Shown here one piece after another: positions 18,446 to 26,274 of a stretch of DNA of 64,000 nt. The position numbers and the translations under genes were made by a program. Position 1 is the first letter of the stretch; each line of letters opens with the position of its first letter. Source of the DNA: Hippea sp. KM1 (GTDB taxonomy: Bacteria; Campylobacterota_A; Desulfurellia; Desulfurellales; Hippeaceae); NCBI RefSeq assembly GCF_000526195.1, contig NZ_JAFP01000001.1:842001-906000 (forward strand). The letters are read 5' to 3'. The notes beneath the pieces are model-generated. The model was not told where the DNA came from. It did not search any database and saw only the letters and a list, made by a program, of their open reading frames with translations.

Positions 18446-19617
18446 CCCTTTATTACCGCAAGCGGCTTTAGCTCAACAATAGGCTTTATCAGATCGGTCT
18501 GGTTGTTGATAACCGTATTGATGTCTTTGTAGGCGCTTGGTGCCTCATCCAAATCCCTTTTGGAGTGCAAGGAGTGTATGATTCCCAATTTGTTGAGTCT
18601 TTTTACCTCCTCAGACAGAGATAGGGTTTTTCTTGCCTTATGCCTGCTTAGCGTTCTGCCTGCGCCGTGTGAACAGGATTTAAAGCTTTCGCTGTTGCCC
18701 AATCCTATGGCTATGTATGATTTTGAGCCCTGAGAACCGGGTATTATGCATATATCCCCTTCAAACGCCCTTGTTGCACCCTTTCTGTGCACCCATACCC
18801 TTTTTGAGAAGTGTTTTTCTAAGCTTGCATAGTTGTGGATTACATCGTGTTCTTCTATTACTATGTCCCTTTTTGATAGGACGGCCTCCATTATGCCTAT
18901 AATCCTTTCTGCCATAAGCCTTCTGTTTGCCTTTGCATACTCGATACAGAAGTGCATCTCATCAAGATACATCTGCCCTTCCTGGGATTTTGTGCTTAAG
19001 AAGAAGAGTCCATAGCTTTCAGGCACCGGGTATCCCATGCTCTGGTTTAGTTTCCTTGCAAGCCTGTGGTAATGGTCGGCCACCTGCTTGCCTAAGTTTC
19101 TGCTGCCTGAGTGGATCATAACCCAGATAAATCCGTCGCTGCCCTCCTGTATCTCTATGAAGTGGTTACCGCCGCCCAGTGTCCCAAGTGAATGAAGGGC
19201 GTTGTCGTATTCCCTATAAACCACTGAGTTTTTGTTTAGTTTTGAGATAGGAGACGGCATGAGTTTTTTATCTTGAGGCAGCTTGTGTTTCTCAAAGCCC
19301 AGCGGTATGGTGCCTCTTATGAGTTTTACGATGGCCTGCAGGTGCTTTTTGTCGATTTGAGAGAGCCTGGTTTTGATTGCGTGCATTCCACAGCCTATAT
19401 CCACACCGACGGCATGGGGTATAACAACATCCTCAAAGGCCGCAATTGCACCAATCGGCATACCGAAACCCTCATGGACATCGGGCATTATGGCTATATG
19501 GCTGAAGGCAAACTCTAAATTGGATAGGTTTTCAGCCTGCTTAAGTGCCCCTTCCTCTATCTGGTCTGTCCACAGTTTTATGGGTATCCTGCCCTTTTTT
19601 ATAACCTTCTTTATCAT
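18442..19617 (-). CDS. rtcB: RNA-splicing ligase RtcB
   Basis: A 391-residue GTP- and Mn-dependent RNA ligase joining 2',3'-cyclic phosphate (or 3'-phosphate) and 5'-OH ends in RNA repair. Metal and GMP-site motifs are all present: MPDVHEG (about 44-50), GVDIGCGMHA (metal Cys about 76), GGGNHFIE, HSGSRNLGKQ, GSQGSKSYI and SHGAGRTLSR with the His that becomes guanylylated. The start ATG at 19617 has GGAG upstream and the N-terminus MIKKVIKKGRIPIK is family-like. No archease gene is visible nearby. Its start lies 77 bases inside the end of the heptosyltransferase gene. Confidence 0.95.
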   Translation of the reverse strand: MIKKVIKKGRIPIKLWTDQIEEGALKQAENLSNLEFAFSHIAIMPDVHEGFGMPIGAIAAFEDVVIPHAVGVDIGCGMHAIKTRLSQIDKKHLQAIVKLIRGTIPLGFEKHKLPQDKKLMPSPISKLNKNSVVYREYDNALHSLGTLGGGNHFIEIQEGSDGFIWVMIHSGSRNLGKQVADHYHRLARKLNQSMGYPVPESYGLFFLSTKSQEGQMYLDEMHFCIEYAKANRRLMAERIIGIMEAVLSKRDIVIEEHDVIHNYASLEKHFSKRVWVHRKGATRAFEGDICIIPGSQGSKSYIAIGLGNSESFKSCSHGAGRTLSRHKARKTLSLSEEVKRLNKLGIIHSLHSKRDLDEAPSAYKDINTVINNQTDLIKPIVELKPLAVIKG

Positions 19618-20560
19618 GCTCCAATCTTAATATAGCCTCAAATACCTCATTCGGCAATATGCTCATCATACATTCTAAATCACCCTTAGGGCAAGAGTTT
19701 GAGCCGTGAAGAGAGCAGGGCCTGCAGGATAGCTCCTTTTGCAAGACAATCGATTTACCCCTTGGGAAGAAGCCAAACCCCTTAACCGTTGGGCCGAATA
19801 TGGCAACAAGGGGTATATCCAAGGCTACAGCGGCATGCATCAGAGCTGAATCGTTGGATACAAACACGCTGCATGATGTCATCTGCTGGATGGTCTGGTA
19901 TATCGTTAGCTTCCCGACAAATGATTTTACCCTTTTGCCAAAGCCATCGGTAATGAAATCTGCTATCGGTTCTTCCTCCTTTGAGCCAAACAGATAGACG
20001 CTTTTGTCGGTTTTCTCCATTATGAGCTCTATTAATCTTCTGAAGTGCTCCTTTGGCCACATCTTGGTTTCCCACTTTGCCCCAACGGCCATGCCGACGG
20101 CGTTGTCTTGTTTGTTTGGCTGTATAATGAGTTTGGGCTTTATTAGGCCGTTGTCTTTGATGTTCAATAGTGCAAGCTGATCCTCTATGTTGTCTTTGGT
20201 TTTTCTCCTCAAGAGCGGATGCCTTATCTTGTAAACCAGAGCCCTTCTGTATAAGGTGTGCTTGTTGACCCTCTTTATACATCTTGTCTTTAATAGGCTG
20301 CTTAGTGCGATACTCTTTGGATTTTTGTGCAGATCCAGTATGCAGTCAACATCCTTTATCCTTTCTGCAAGCTGGCTTATGTTTGAGTTTAGGCTGTAAA
20401 CCTCATCTATATACGGCTGGCTTTTTAAGAGATCCTCAAACTCAGGTCTTGTGGCATAGATGATACGGGACGGGGGATATAGTTTTTTTAGGGTATATGC
20501 CAGGGCCGTTGTCTGGATTATGTCGCCGAGTGAGGAGAATCTGATGATAAGGAATCTCAT
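19541..20560 (-). CDS. Glycosyltransferase family 9 (heptosyltransferase I-like)
   Basis: A 339-residue ADP-heptose:LPS heptosyltransferase-type enzyme building the lipopolysaccharide inner core on the cytoplasmic face of the inner membrane. The N-terminus MRFLIIRFSSLGDIIQTTAL (residues 1-20) is the acceptor-domain signature with the catalytic Asp in LGD. The C-terminal domain has VGAKWETKMWPKEHF, FVSNDSALMHAAVALDIPLVAIFGPT and a Cys-containing segment (LSCRPCSLHGSNSC). The last ~27 residues after AILRLEH are hydrophilic, unlike the family, and are encoded inside the start of rtcB. The gene overlaps the second heptosyltransferase by 4 bases. Confidence 0.92.
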   Translation of the reverse strand: MRFLIIRFSSLGDIIQTTALAYTLKKLYPPSRIIYATRPEFEDLLKSQPYIDEVYSLNSNISQLAERIKDVDCILDLHKNPKSIALSSLLKTRCIKRVNKHTLYRRALVYKIRHPLLRRKTKDNIEDQLALLNIKDNGLIKPKLIIQPNKQDNAVGMAVGAKWETKMWPKEHFRRLIELIMEKTDKSVYLFGSKEEEPIADFITDGFGKRVKSFVGKLTIYQTIQQMTSCSVFVSNDSALMHAAVALDIPLVAIFGPTVKGFGFFPRGKSIVLQKELSCRPCSLHGSNSCPKGDLECMMSILPNEVFEAILRLEHDKEGYKKGQDTHKTVDRPDRGRGT

Positions 20561-21573
20561 AGCAGTTCCATAGCTGCCTTAAAGACCTCTTCTGGTTTTA
20601 TATCCATCATGCACCTGAAGTGCTTTGCTGCACACGAGATACTGCCGTGTTTACCGCAAGGCCTGCACGATAGGTTCTCTATCTGGATAATCTTGTTTTT
20701 TTCGCTTAAAGGGTAAAAGCCGAATTCAGGCACCGTTGGCCCGTATATGTCGATGGTGGGCGTATTGAATGCGCTGGCTATGTGTATGGGGGCTGAATCG
20801 TTGCTTATTAGAAGCCTTGCCCAGGCTATTAGGTAAAACAGGTCTTTTATCCTCGTTTTTCCCGTTAAATCGACAACCCTCGGGTCTGAATCCTTAACAA
20901 AATCCGATATTTGTATGTCGTTCTGTGTTCCTATTAGAACGACCCTTAAACCCTCATCTAAAAGCATTTTTACCAGCTCTCTGTAATGCTCCTTAGGCCA
21001 CCTCTTTGTTGGCCAGACAGACGATGGGTTGACCACCACGACCTTGTCCTGGGAGGATATGGAGTATGCCTCGAATATCCCTTCTATAAAACGCTTGTTC
21101 TCCTCAGCCCAATATAGCCTGATCTCTCTGACTATCTTTTTAAAGCCCAAAGGGTCCAGTAATCTGAGGTTTTTGTCTATCTCGTGTATGCCTTTTGGCT
21201 TTTTTATCCTGTGGGTGTAAAAGAAGCTTGCATCGGCATCCTTAAACCCTATCCTTTTGGGTATTTTTGAGAATAGCGCTATAAGGCTGCTTCTGAAGCT
21301 CATGTGCGGTGAGATCAGGCAGTCGAACTTATACTCCCGTATGGCGTTTATGATCTTCTTAAAGCCGATTATGCCGTTGTCCTTGCCGTGTTTATCATAC
21401 GGTATGATTACATCTATCCTGGGGTTTAGCGTGAATACATCGATGTTTTGGGGTATTACCATGATACCGACAAACGAGCCCGGCTCGTTCGTTTTTATTG
21501 TCTCTATTATGGGTTCTGTCAATATGGCATCGCCCAAAAAAGCCGTTTGAATAATCAGATAACGACCAGACAT
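20557..21573 (-). CDS. Glycosyltransferase family 9 (heptosyltransferase II-like)
   Basis: A 338-residue paralogue of the downstream gene and probable second core heptosyltransferase. It begins MSGRYLIIQTAFLGDAILTE, where LGD holds the catalytic Asp. The donor-binding domain contains NPSSVWPTKRWPKEHY, LISNDSAPIHIASAFNTPTIDIYGPTVPEFGF and SCRPCGKHGSISC. I choose the ATG at 21573 because the family motif starts there. An in-frame TTG at 21609 would add 12 atypical residues, but the GAGG before 21573 is unusually close to the ATG, so the start is not fully settled. Gram-negative envelope inferred from the pair. Confidence 0.92.
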   Translation of the reverse strand: MSGRYLIIQTAFLGDAILTEPIIETIKTNEPGSFVGIMVIPQNIDVFTLNPRIDVIIPYDKHGKDNGIIGFKKIINAIREYKFDCLISPHMSFRSSLIALFSKIPKRIGFKDADASFFYTHRIKKPKGIHEIDKNLRLLDPLGFKKIVREIRLYWAEENKRFIEGIFEAYSISSQDKVVVVNPSSVWPTKRWPKEHYRELVKMLLDEGLRVVLIGTQNDIQISDFVKDSDPRVVDLTGKTRIKDLFYLIAWARLLISNDSAPIHIASAFNTPTIDIYGPTVPEFGFYPLSEKNKIIQIENLSCRPCGKHGSISCAAKHFRCMMDIKPEEVFKAAMELL

Positions 21574-21622
21574 CCTCAAATAATACCAAAAAAATTGTGG
21601 CTTTTTCAAAGTTTTGATTTTG

Positions 21623-22399
21623 TTATCTTGATAGGAATCTTACGATGATGAAGATCAAGATGGATATACCAACAAGCAGGCTGCTTATGGGCAGGGCATA
21701 CTCCAGGCCAAAGGATGTGAATCTTTCGTATATCATAACAGGGGCGGTTATGGGGTGATAGGCTATGATGACCACAGCCCCAAACTCACCCAAGCCCCTT
21801 CCCCACATCATCAGGGCGCCGTTTAGTATCTCCTTTTTTGCCAGCGGTAGGCTTATTTTGAAGAACACATCGAGGTTGCTTGCCCCGAGGGTTTTGGCGG
21901 CAAGCTCTAAACGTCTGTCTATCTTTTTGAATCCCTCCTTTGCTGAGTTTATGAAAAACGGAGCAGAGACAAACATCATTGCTATGAGTATGCCCGCCTT
22001 TGTGTCTAAAAAGACTACGCCTATCTTTTGAAAAGCCCCGCCCAGAATGCCCTCTCTGCCAAAGACCATAAGCAGCGCTATGCCCGCCGCCACATGGGGT
22101 ATCATAACCGGTGCATCGATTAAGCCCTCGATGGTTCTTTTTAGCGGAAATTCGTATCGGGCAAGTATGTATGATAGCGGCAGGCCGAGCACCACCGTTG
22201 TTGCCGTTGCCATTGCCGAAACCTTTAGCGTCAGGATTACCGATGATGTGATGCGGGGGTCTTTGAAGGAGGCCATGAGCTTTGATGGTGGAACGGCAAA
22301 GAGTATCTTAAAGATTGGTATGAACAAAAATACCAGCAGGATTGTTGATAATAGAATGCCTAAAATAAGAAAGAGGCTATTGTTCTTTAAGTATCTCAT
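21623..22399 (-). CDS. wtpB: Tungstate/molybdate-type ABC transporter permease
   Basis: A 258-residue permease with about six membrane helices. The cytoplasmic EAA-type loop is AAKTLGASNLDVFFKISLP (about residues 165-185), which contacts the ATPase. Helix motifs such as PLSYILARYEFPLKR, DAPVMIPHVAAGIALL and WGRGLGEFGAVVIIAY match ModB/WtpB/TupB permeases. It overlaps the binding-protein gene by 23 bases. No ATPase gene follows; heptosyltransferase genes do, so the energising subunit must lie elsewhere or be shared. Tungstate versus molybdate cannot be decided from the permease. Confidence 0.88.
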   Translation of the reverse strand: MRYLKNNSLFLILGILLSTILLVFLFIPIFKILFAVPPSKLMASFKDPRITSSVILTLKVSAMATATTVVLGLPLSYILARYEFPLKRTIEGLIDAPVMIPHVAAGIALLMVFGREGILGGAFQKIGVVFLDTKAGILIAMMFVSAPFFINSAKEGFKKIDRRLELAAKTLGASNLDVFFKISLPLAKKEILNGALMMWGRGLGEFGAVVIIAYHPITAPVMIYERFTSFGLEYALPISSLLVGISILIFIIVRFLSR

Positions 22400-23336
22400 C
22401 GTTGCCCTTGATTATAGGCGGTGATATTACGCCCTGACCGCAGGATTTTATGATCTGTTGCCCCTTTTTCGATAGGATGAACTTTACAAACAATACAGCA
22501 CCCTTTCTGTTTACGGGGGAGTTGTCGTTTTCCGGTATGGTAAGACCGTATATCATGGCAGATCCCCTCTTTGTGATGAATTCGTTGGGCTTCTTACCAC
22601 TTACCTTGAATGAGACCGTATTATAAATCTTGTTAAACTGTTTACAACACAGGCAGACCTCTTTGGGTAATTCAATAAACCTCAGGTTGTGCTGTATAGC
22701 GACCGATTTATAGATGAAAATGTAATCTATATAGTGCATGTTAAGCAGCGCCAATAGGTCTGTCTCTTTGGGTCTGACTATTACCTTGCCCTTCTTTTCA
22801 AATCCGTTTTGATAGTAATCGGGATAGCCAAACAGCTCTTTGAAGAAGCCCTTTTTGTTGTAATATTTCTCTGCCAGCTTGGCCACAAGCATTGCCCTGT
22901 ATCCGCAGGGGTCATCGTTTGGGTTGGAATGACCTACCACAACACCCTTTCTAAGCAGTATATCGACCCAGTTGTTGGGGTTTATCTTGTTTGCAAATCG
23001 GGATTTGTCGGTAAAGGCTATGACCATCTCGTTTGTTGCAAATAGTGCGTTGAATCTTGCATTTCCTGTGTCGATTAAGAGGTTGTCTATAACCGAATAG
23101 TCGGCCGATGCCATAACATCGGCTGGCCTGTGCAGATCCGATATCTTCCTTGCTGCCATCCTTGAGCCGCTTGCCTCAAGCACCACTTTGTATTGGGGAT
23201 ACTCCTTCTCAAAGGCAGCTGCGATCTTGTTTAGCGGCACAGACAGGCTTCCTGCATGGAATACGACAATGGGTTGTTTAGCCAGCACCTGCGGTGATAG
23301 TAAAACCAAAAACAACAGAACAAAAAACAGTCTCAT
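22377..23336 (-). CDS. wtpA: Tungstate/molybdate-binding periplasmic protein, WtpA-like
   Basis: A 319-residue extracytoplasmic binding protein with signal peptide (residues 1-19, ending VLAKQ). The mature start VVFHAGSLSVPLNKIAAAFE, the segment RPADVMASADYSVIDNLL (about 71-88), the PNDDPCGYRA oxyanion-contact region (about 138-147) and LLNMHYIDYIFIYKSVA all fit the WtpA branch of oxyanion-binding proteins rather than classic ModA. WtpA proteins bind tungstate and molybdate tightly by octahedral coordination. The gene begins 4 bases inside the upstream methyltransferase gene. Ligand assignment is by family only. Confidence 0.88.
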   Translation of the reverse strand: MRLFFVLLFLVLLSPQVLAKQPIVVFHAGSLSVPLNKIAAAFEKEYPQYKVVLEASGSRMAARKISDLHRPADVMASADYSVIDNLLIDTGNARFNALFATNEMVIAFTDKSRFANKINPNNWVDILLRKGVVVGHSNPNDDPCGYRAMLVAKLAEKYYNKKGFFKELFGYPDYYQNGFEKKGKVIVRPKETDLLALLNMHYIDYIFIYKSVAIQHNLRFIELPKEVCLCCKQFNKIYNTVSFKVSGKKPNEFITKRGSAMIYGLTIPENDNSPVNRKGAVLFVKFILSKKGQQIIKSCGQGVISPPIIKGNDEILKEQ

Positions 23337-24052
23337 AAGTAAACCTCCTTCTGGAATATAAATACACCTTTTTTATCTGTGTATGATACGATACGGCCGT
23401 TTTCTATCTTTAGCCTTAGGTGTCTTTTTATATTTTCAGGCAGATTCAAGAACGCCTCTTTTATTGCCTCAAGCTGCTTCTTTGATGGTGATAGCCTGCT
23501 TGCCCACTCATCGAAGTTGTGCTCTTTAAATATCGTATGGAAACTCAACAGTCTGAAGCCGTCTGAGAAGTTGATAATCTCCTTGATTGTATAGCTTTTT
23601 ATGTGGGTTTTATCCCTTAAAAGCTCGATCCTGTTTAGATGTGCATCGTCTATGTCGACAATGCTGTCTATCAGCACAAAGAAACCCCCGTCTATTAAGA
23701 CCCTCCTTACCTCTGAGAAGAACATCTGAGGGTTTTTGAAATGGTGGAGTGCGATCCTGCAGCCTGTTATGTCGAATGCAGAACTCTTAAACGGCAATGC
23801 GTGGGCATCGCACAGAACGAGCCTGTTGAAGTTGTTTTTCTCTTTGGCAACCTTGAGCATGTTGAGGCTTAAATCGCACAGTATGGTTGTTTTTGCATTG
23901 AAGATTTTGGCAAAATGCCCCGCTGCTGAGGCTATGTCTAATAGTCTATTGAAGCTGTAATCCTTAAAGTAAGCCCTACAGAAGTCTAAATCTTTGCCCT
24001 GTTTATGGTCTGAGCTATAGAAATAGTTTAATGCCGACTCGTTGAATCCCAT
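23333..24052 (-). CDS. Class I SAM-dependent methyltransferase
   Basis: A 239-residue methyltransferase of the UbiE/Methyltransf_11 type. Motif I is LLDIASAAGHFAKIF (about residues 38-52). LCDLSLNMLKVAKE follows as the adenosine-binding acidic loop, then VLCDAHALPFKSSAFD, CRIALHHFKNPQMFFSEVRRVL (motif post-II) and GGFFVLIDSI. Its substrate is unknown. It is the first gene of the minus-strand transport operon and overlaps wtpA by 4 bases, so a job linked to tungsten or molybdenum metabolism is possible but unproven. There is no ribosome-binding site before its ATG and a -10 box lies 8 bases upstream, suggesting leaderless translation. Confidence 0.88.
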   Translation of the reverse strand: MGFNESALNYFYSSDHKQGKDLDFCRAYFKDYSFNRLLDIASAAGHFAKIFNAKTTILCDLSLNMLKVAKEKNNFNRLVLCDAHALPFKSSAFDITGCRIALHHFKNPQMFFSEVRRVLIDGGFFVLIDSIVDIDDAHLNRIELLRDKTHIKSYTIKEIINFSDGFRLLSFHTIFKEHNFDEWASRLSPSKKQLEAIKEAFLNLPENIKRHLRLKIENGRIVSYTDKKGVFIFQKEVYL

Positions 24053-24060
24053 TTGGTAAA

Positions 24061-24089
24061 AATATACCCAACTTTTGTTGAAATTTAAA
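24061..24089 (-). promoter_or_regulatory. Sigma-70-type promoter with predicted leaderless start
   Basis: Read on the minus strand, TTTAAA (24084-24089) is separated by 17 bases from TATATT (24061-24066). The -10 ends only 8 bases before the ATG of the methyltransferase at 24052, and TTTTACCAA before the ATG contains no Shine-Dalgarno sequence. A start of transcription at about 24054 would give a leaderless or near-leaderless mRNA for the wtp operon. Moderate support; the -35 matches the consensus in 4 of 6 positions. Confidence 0.45.
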
Positions 24090-24155
24090 GTTGAATGTTT
24101 GGTTTATTGTTTTTTGTGTATCAGGGTTATTTTGTATTTTACAAGGTGATTCTCT

Positions 24156-24179
24156 AACTTTTTCAAAAGTTAATTTTTT
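24156..24179. promoter_or_regulatory. Perfect 7-base inverted repeat followed by T run
   Basis: AACTTTT and AAAAGTT are separated by two bases (24156-24171) and followed by AATTTTTT. It could be an operator between the divergent genes or a weak terminator-like hairpin. The stem is entirely AT-rich apart from one G:C pair, so structure alone is weak evidence. Confidence 0.3.
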
Positions 24180-24339
24180 GTCAAAACGCCAATATCTGAA
24201 AATGACATGCCCAGAATGCAGGGTTTGAAAATGAATTTAGGCATACATTCTCCAACTTTTTTCTATCACTGCATAGAAACAACAAGAACCATTGATTTGA
24301 AAAAATCGGCAATTTGCATTATGCTTAGTTATAACATCA

Positions 24340-24370
24340 GTCGACTGAGGAGTATGTTGAATGGTGATTT
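24340..24370. repeat. 31-base direct repeat, copy 1
   Basis: The block starting GTCGACTGAGGAGTATGTTG and ending GAATGGTGATTT is identical to copy 2 at 24411-24441, 71 bases away. The block between copies is 40 bases. Spacing and size resemble a two-repeat CRISPR remnant, but no cas gene is in the window and there is no third copy. Read on the plus strand, both copies encode STEEYVEW followed by a stop, so a duplicated gene tail is an alternative. Confidence 0.8.
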
Positions 24371-24410
24371 CGAGACTTTTCATGGAATATCTTTACAAAA
24401 GCGGTATCAA

Positions 24411-24441
24411 GTCGACTGAGGAGTATGTTGAATGGTGATTT
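24411..24441. repeat. 31-base direct repeat, copy 2
   Basis: It is identical over 31 bases to 24340-24370; flanks diverge immediately downstream (CGAGAC versus AGATTT). In this copy the open frame extends upstream from an ATG at 24361, giving a 25-codon frame (ending KSTEEYVEW) whose start codon lies inside copy 1. This may be chance or the remnant of a longer gene. The copy lies about 50 bases before msrA and so would be within or next to its promoter region. Confidence 0.8.
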
Positions 24442-24490
24442 AGATTTGTTGATTTATGGTCGTTAAGCAATAACTTGCCACAGGGGTGTT

Positions 24491-25039
24491 ATGTGTGCCG
24501 TTGCTGTATTTGCCGGTGGTTGTTTTTGGTGTCTGCAGAAGGCCTATAGCGGTTTGGACGGTGTGGTTGATGTAAAAGCTGGATATACGGGTGGTAGGTT
24601 GAAAAACCCCACATATCAGAAGGTCTCAACAGGACTAACGGGGCATTTTGAAGCGGTAAAGGTTTTGTTTGAAGAGGATGTTGTTGATTATAAAGTACTG
24701 CTTAGGATTTTCTGGTTGAATATAGACCCTGGAGATCCGGATGGTCAATTCTGCGATGTGGGCAGTCAATACAGAAGCGCCATTTTCTATACGACGGATG
24801 AGCAGAAGAGGCTTGCTTTTAGGTCTAAGGAGATTTTGGAGGAGGCTTGCCTGTTTGAACGCCCTATTGCCACGCTGATTCTGCCGTTTGAGGGCTTTTA
24901 TGATGCCGAGGATTACCATCAGCGTTATTTTGAAAAATACCCCAAGCACTATAAACAATACTATGATTTTTCGGGCAGGGCCTGTTTTTTCAACAAATGG
25001 CGCAAGCAGATCGATAAAATCCTATCCGAGCGCCTTTAG
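24491..25039 (+). CDS. msrA: Peptide methionine (S)-sulfoxide reductase MsrA
   Basis: A 182-residue repair enzyme reducing methionine-S-sulfoxide in proteins. The catalytic Cys lies in FAGGCFWCLQKAY (about residues 7-19). GYTGGRLKNPTYQKVSTGLTGH (Y32-H53 region) and DPGDPDGQFCDVGSQYRSAIF contain the substrate-binding Tyr, Glu and Asp residues. The active-site motif is GCFWC rather than the commoner GCFWG/GCFWCT; several MsrA proteins share the Cys-x-x-Cys form. The N-terminus is minimal, with no signal peptide, so it is cytoplasmic. It stands alone between two promoter regions, in keeping with oxidative-stress duty in an otherwise anaerobic gene set. Confidence 0.95.
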   Translation: MCAVAVFAGGCFWCLQKAYSGLDGVVDVKAGYTGGRLKNPTYQKVSTGLTGHFEAVKVLFEEDVVDYKVLLRIFWLNIDPGDPDGQFCDVGSQYRSAIFYTTDEQKRLAFRSKEILEEACLFERPIATLILPFEGFYDAEDYHQRYFEKYPKHYKQYYDFSGRACFFNKWRKQIDKILSERL

Positions 25040-25043
25040 GTAA

Positions 25044-25072
25044 TTGATTTTTTTCAATCCAGAGGGTATATT
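25044..25072 (+). promoter_or_regulatory. Sigma-70-type promoter for the Fe-alcohol dehydrogenase
   Basis: TTGATT (25044-25049) and TATATT (25067-25072) are separated by 17 bases, matching the housekeeping consensus in 5 of 6 positions each. The expected start is about 25079, giving a leader of roughly 23 bases with GGGAGGG before the ATG at 25102. Confidence 0.65.
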
Positions 25073-25101
25073 CAAGCAAACCCCTTTTGGGAGGGTTTAA
25101 G

Positions 25102-26274
25102 ATGATAGAGTTTAATTTTTACTCGCCCTTGAGGATAATTTTTAAACCGAATGAGATAAAGAACATAGCCGGTTATACGGCTCGAAACGGCAACAGGGTT
25201 TTGCTGGTAATAGGCAGAAGGCATTTAAGGGAGTCTAAGAAGCTGGATGTGATTTTGGAGAGCTTCAAAAGGAGTCCGAAGATAGAGGAGGTTGTTGTAT
25301 TCGATAAAACGCCGCAGAATCCCGATGTTGAGGCCATTGAGGAGGCCAAAAGGGAGATTCTTGAAAATAGGCTTAATGTCGTTGTTGCCGTTGGCGGCGG
25401 CAGCGCAATGGATCTGGCCAAGATTGCATCGATATGTGCAAAGCAGAATAGGGGCGTCTGGGAGTTAAGGGAGGATCCTGCTTTAAATGTGCTTGATGCT
25501 TATCCAATAATATGCTCGCCCACAACAAGCGGTTCTGGCAGCGAGGTTACCCGCTATGCCGTGTTTAACGATAACAAAAAGAGGGTTAAGGTTGCATTTT
25601 CGAGCCTATCCATATACCCGACGGTATCGTTGATTGACCCGACGCTGACCTATTCGATGCCCCAGGGTGTAGTGGCAAACACGGGCTTTGATGCGCTATC
25701 CCATGCAATAGAAGCCTATACCTCAAAGTCGGCATGTCCCATAACCGATGTTTACTGCAGGGAGGCTATATCGTTGATAGGTGTTAATTTGGTCAAGGCT
25801 TATAGATCAAGGGATAAGAACGCTATGGATAATATGAGCCTGGCTGCCATGTTTGCGGGTATGGCTCTGAATGTGGGAAGGGCATCGCTTCCCCATGCGC
25901 TTGAGCATTCTTTGAGCGCCTTCAGGCCCGACCTGCCGCACGGTTTGGGTTTGTCTATGGTTATGATACCCTTCTTAAAAAGGGCCGTTGAGTGTAATAA
26001 GGAGAGGTTTGCAGATATTGCATACCTGTTAGGAGAGGATATATCCAACATGAATATAGACGATGCGGCTAAGCGCTGCGTGGACGGTGTTATTAAGATT
26101 AAGGAGGCTATTGGCCTTAATAAGACATTAAGGGATTTTGGCTTTGATAAAAGGACAATCGATGAGCTTGTTGATATAACCTTTTGGACTATGGATCACG
26201 GCATTAAAAACAGCCCTTGTAATTTCACAAAGGACGATATAAGGCAGATCTATTACGAAGCCCTGGAGGGATGA
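25102..26274 (+). CDS. Iron-containing alcohol dehydrogenase
   Basis: A 390-residue NAD(P)-dependent dehydrogenase of the group III Fe-ADH family, interconverting alcohols with aldehydes (butanol dehydrogenase- or lactaldehyde reductase-like). The nucleotide-binding site is VVAVGGGSAMDLAKI (about residues 92-106). CSPTTSGSGSEVTRYAVF (about 137-154) is the second family block. Iron ligands are visible as Asp and His in NTGFDALSHAIEAYTS and two His in LPHALEHSLSAFRPDLPHGLGL. The start at 25102 follows GGGAGGG and gives a normal N-terminus. Substrate cannot be inferred. A small lipoprotein gene overlaps its end. Confidence 0.92.
   Translation: MIEFNFYSPLRIIFKPNEIKNIAGYTARNGNRVLLVIGRRHLRESKKLDVILESFKRSPKIEEVVVFDKTPQNPDVEAIEEAKREILENRLNVVVAVGGGSAMDLAKIASICAKQNRGVWELREDPALNVLDAYPIICSPTTSGSGSEVTRYAVFNDNKKRVKVAFSSLSIYPTVSLIDPTLTYSMPQGVVANTGFDALSHAIEAYTSKSACPITDVYCREAISLIGVNLVKAYRSRDKNAMDNMSLAAMFAGMALNVGRASLPHALEHSLSAFRPDLPHGLGLSMVMIPFLKRAVECNKERFADIAYLLGEDISNMNIDDAAKRCVDGVIKIKEAIGLNKTLRDFGFDKRTIDELVDITFWTMDHGIKNSPCNFTKDDIRQIYYEALEG

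Larger units (their letters stand above)
24053..24490. other. 438-base intergenic region, AT-rich
   Basis: No convincing gene is present between the divergent methyltransferase and msrA genes. It holds the wtp-operon promoter at its left end, an AT-rich inverted repeat at 24156-24171 (AACTTTT-TC-AAAAGTT) followed by a T run, and two copies of a 31-base direct repeat (24340-24370 and 24411-24441). A 70-codon frame at 24207-24419 has unnatural composition and crosses the repeats in a different frame, so I do not call it. Confidence 0.7.

Noticed and set aside
24207-24419. 70-codon frame spanning the direct repeats
   Set aside because: Its composition is not protein-like, it crosses the repeats in a different frame from the STEEYVEW reading, and no ribosome site precedes it.
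24340-24441. CRISPR array call
   Set aside because: Only two repeats with no cas genes and a coding explanation for the repeat; I list it as a repeat pair rather than a CRISPR feature.
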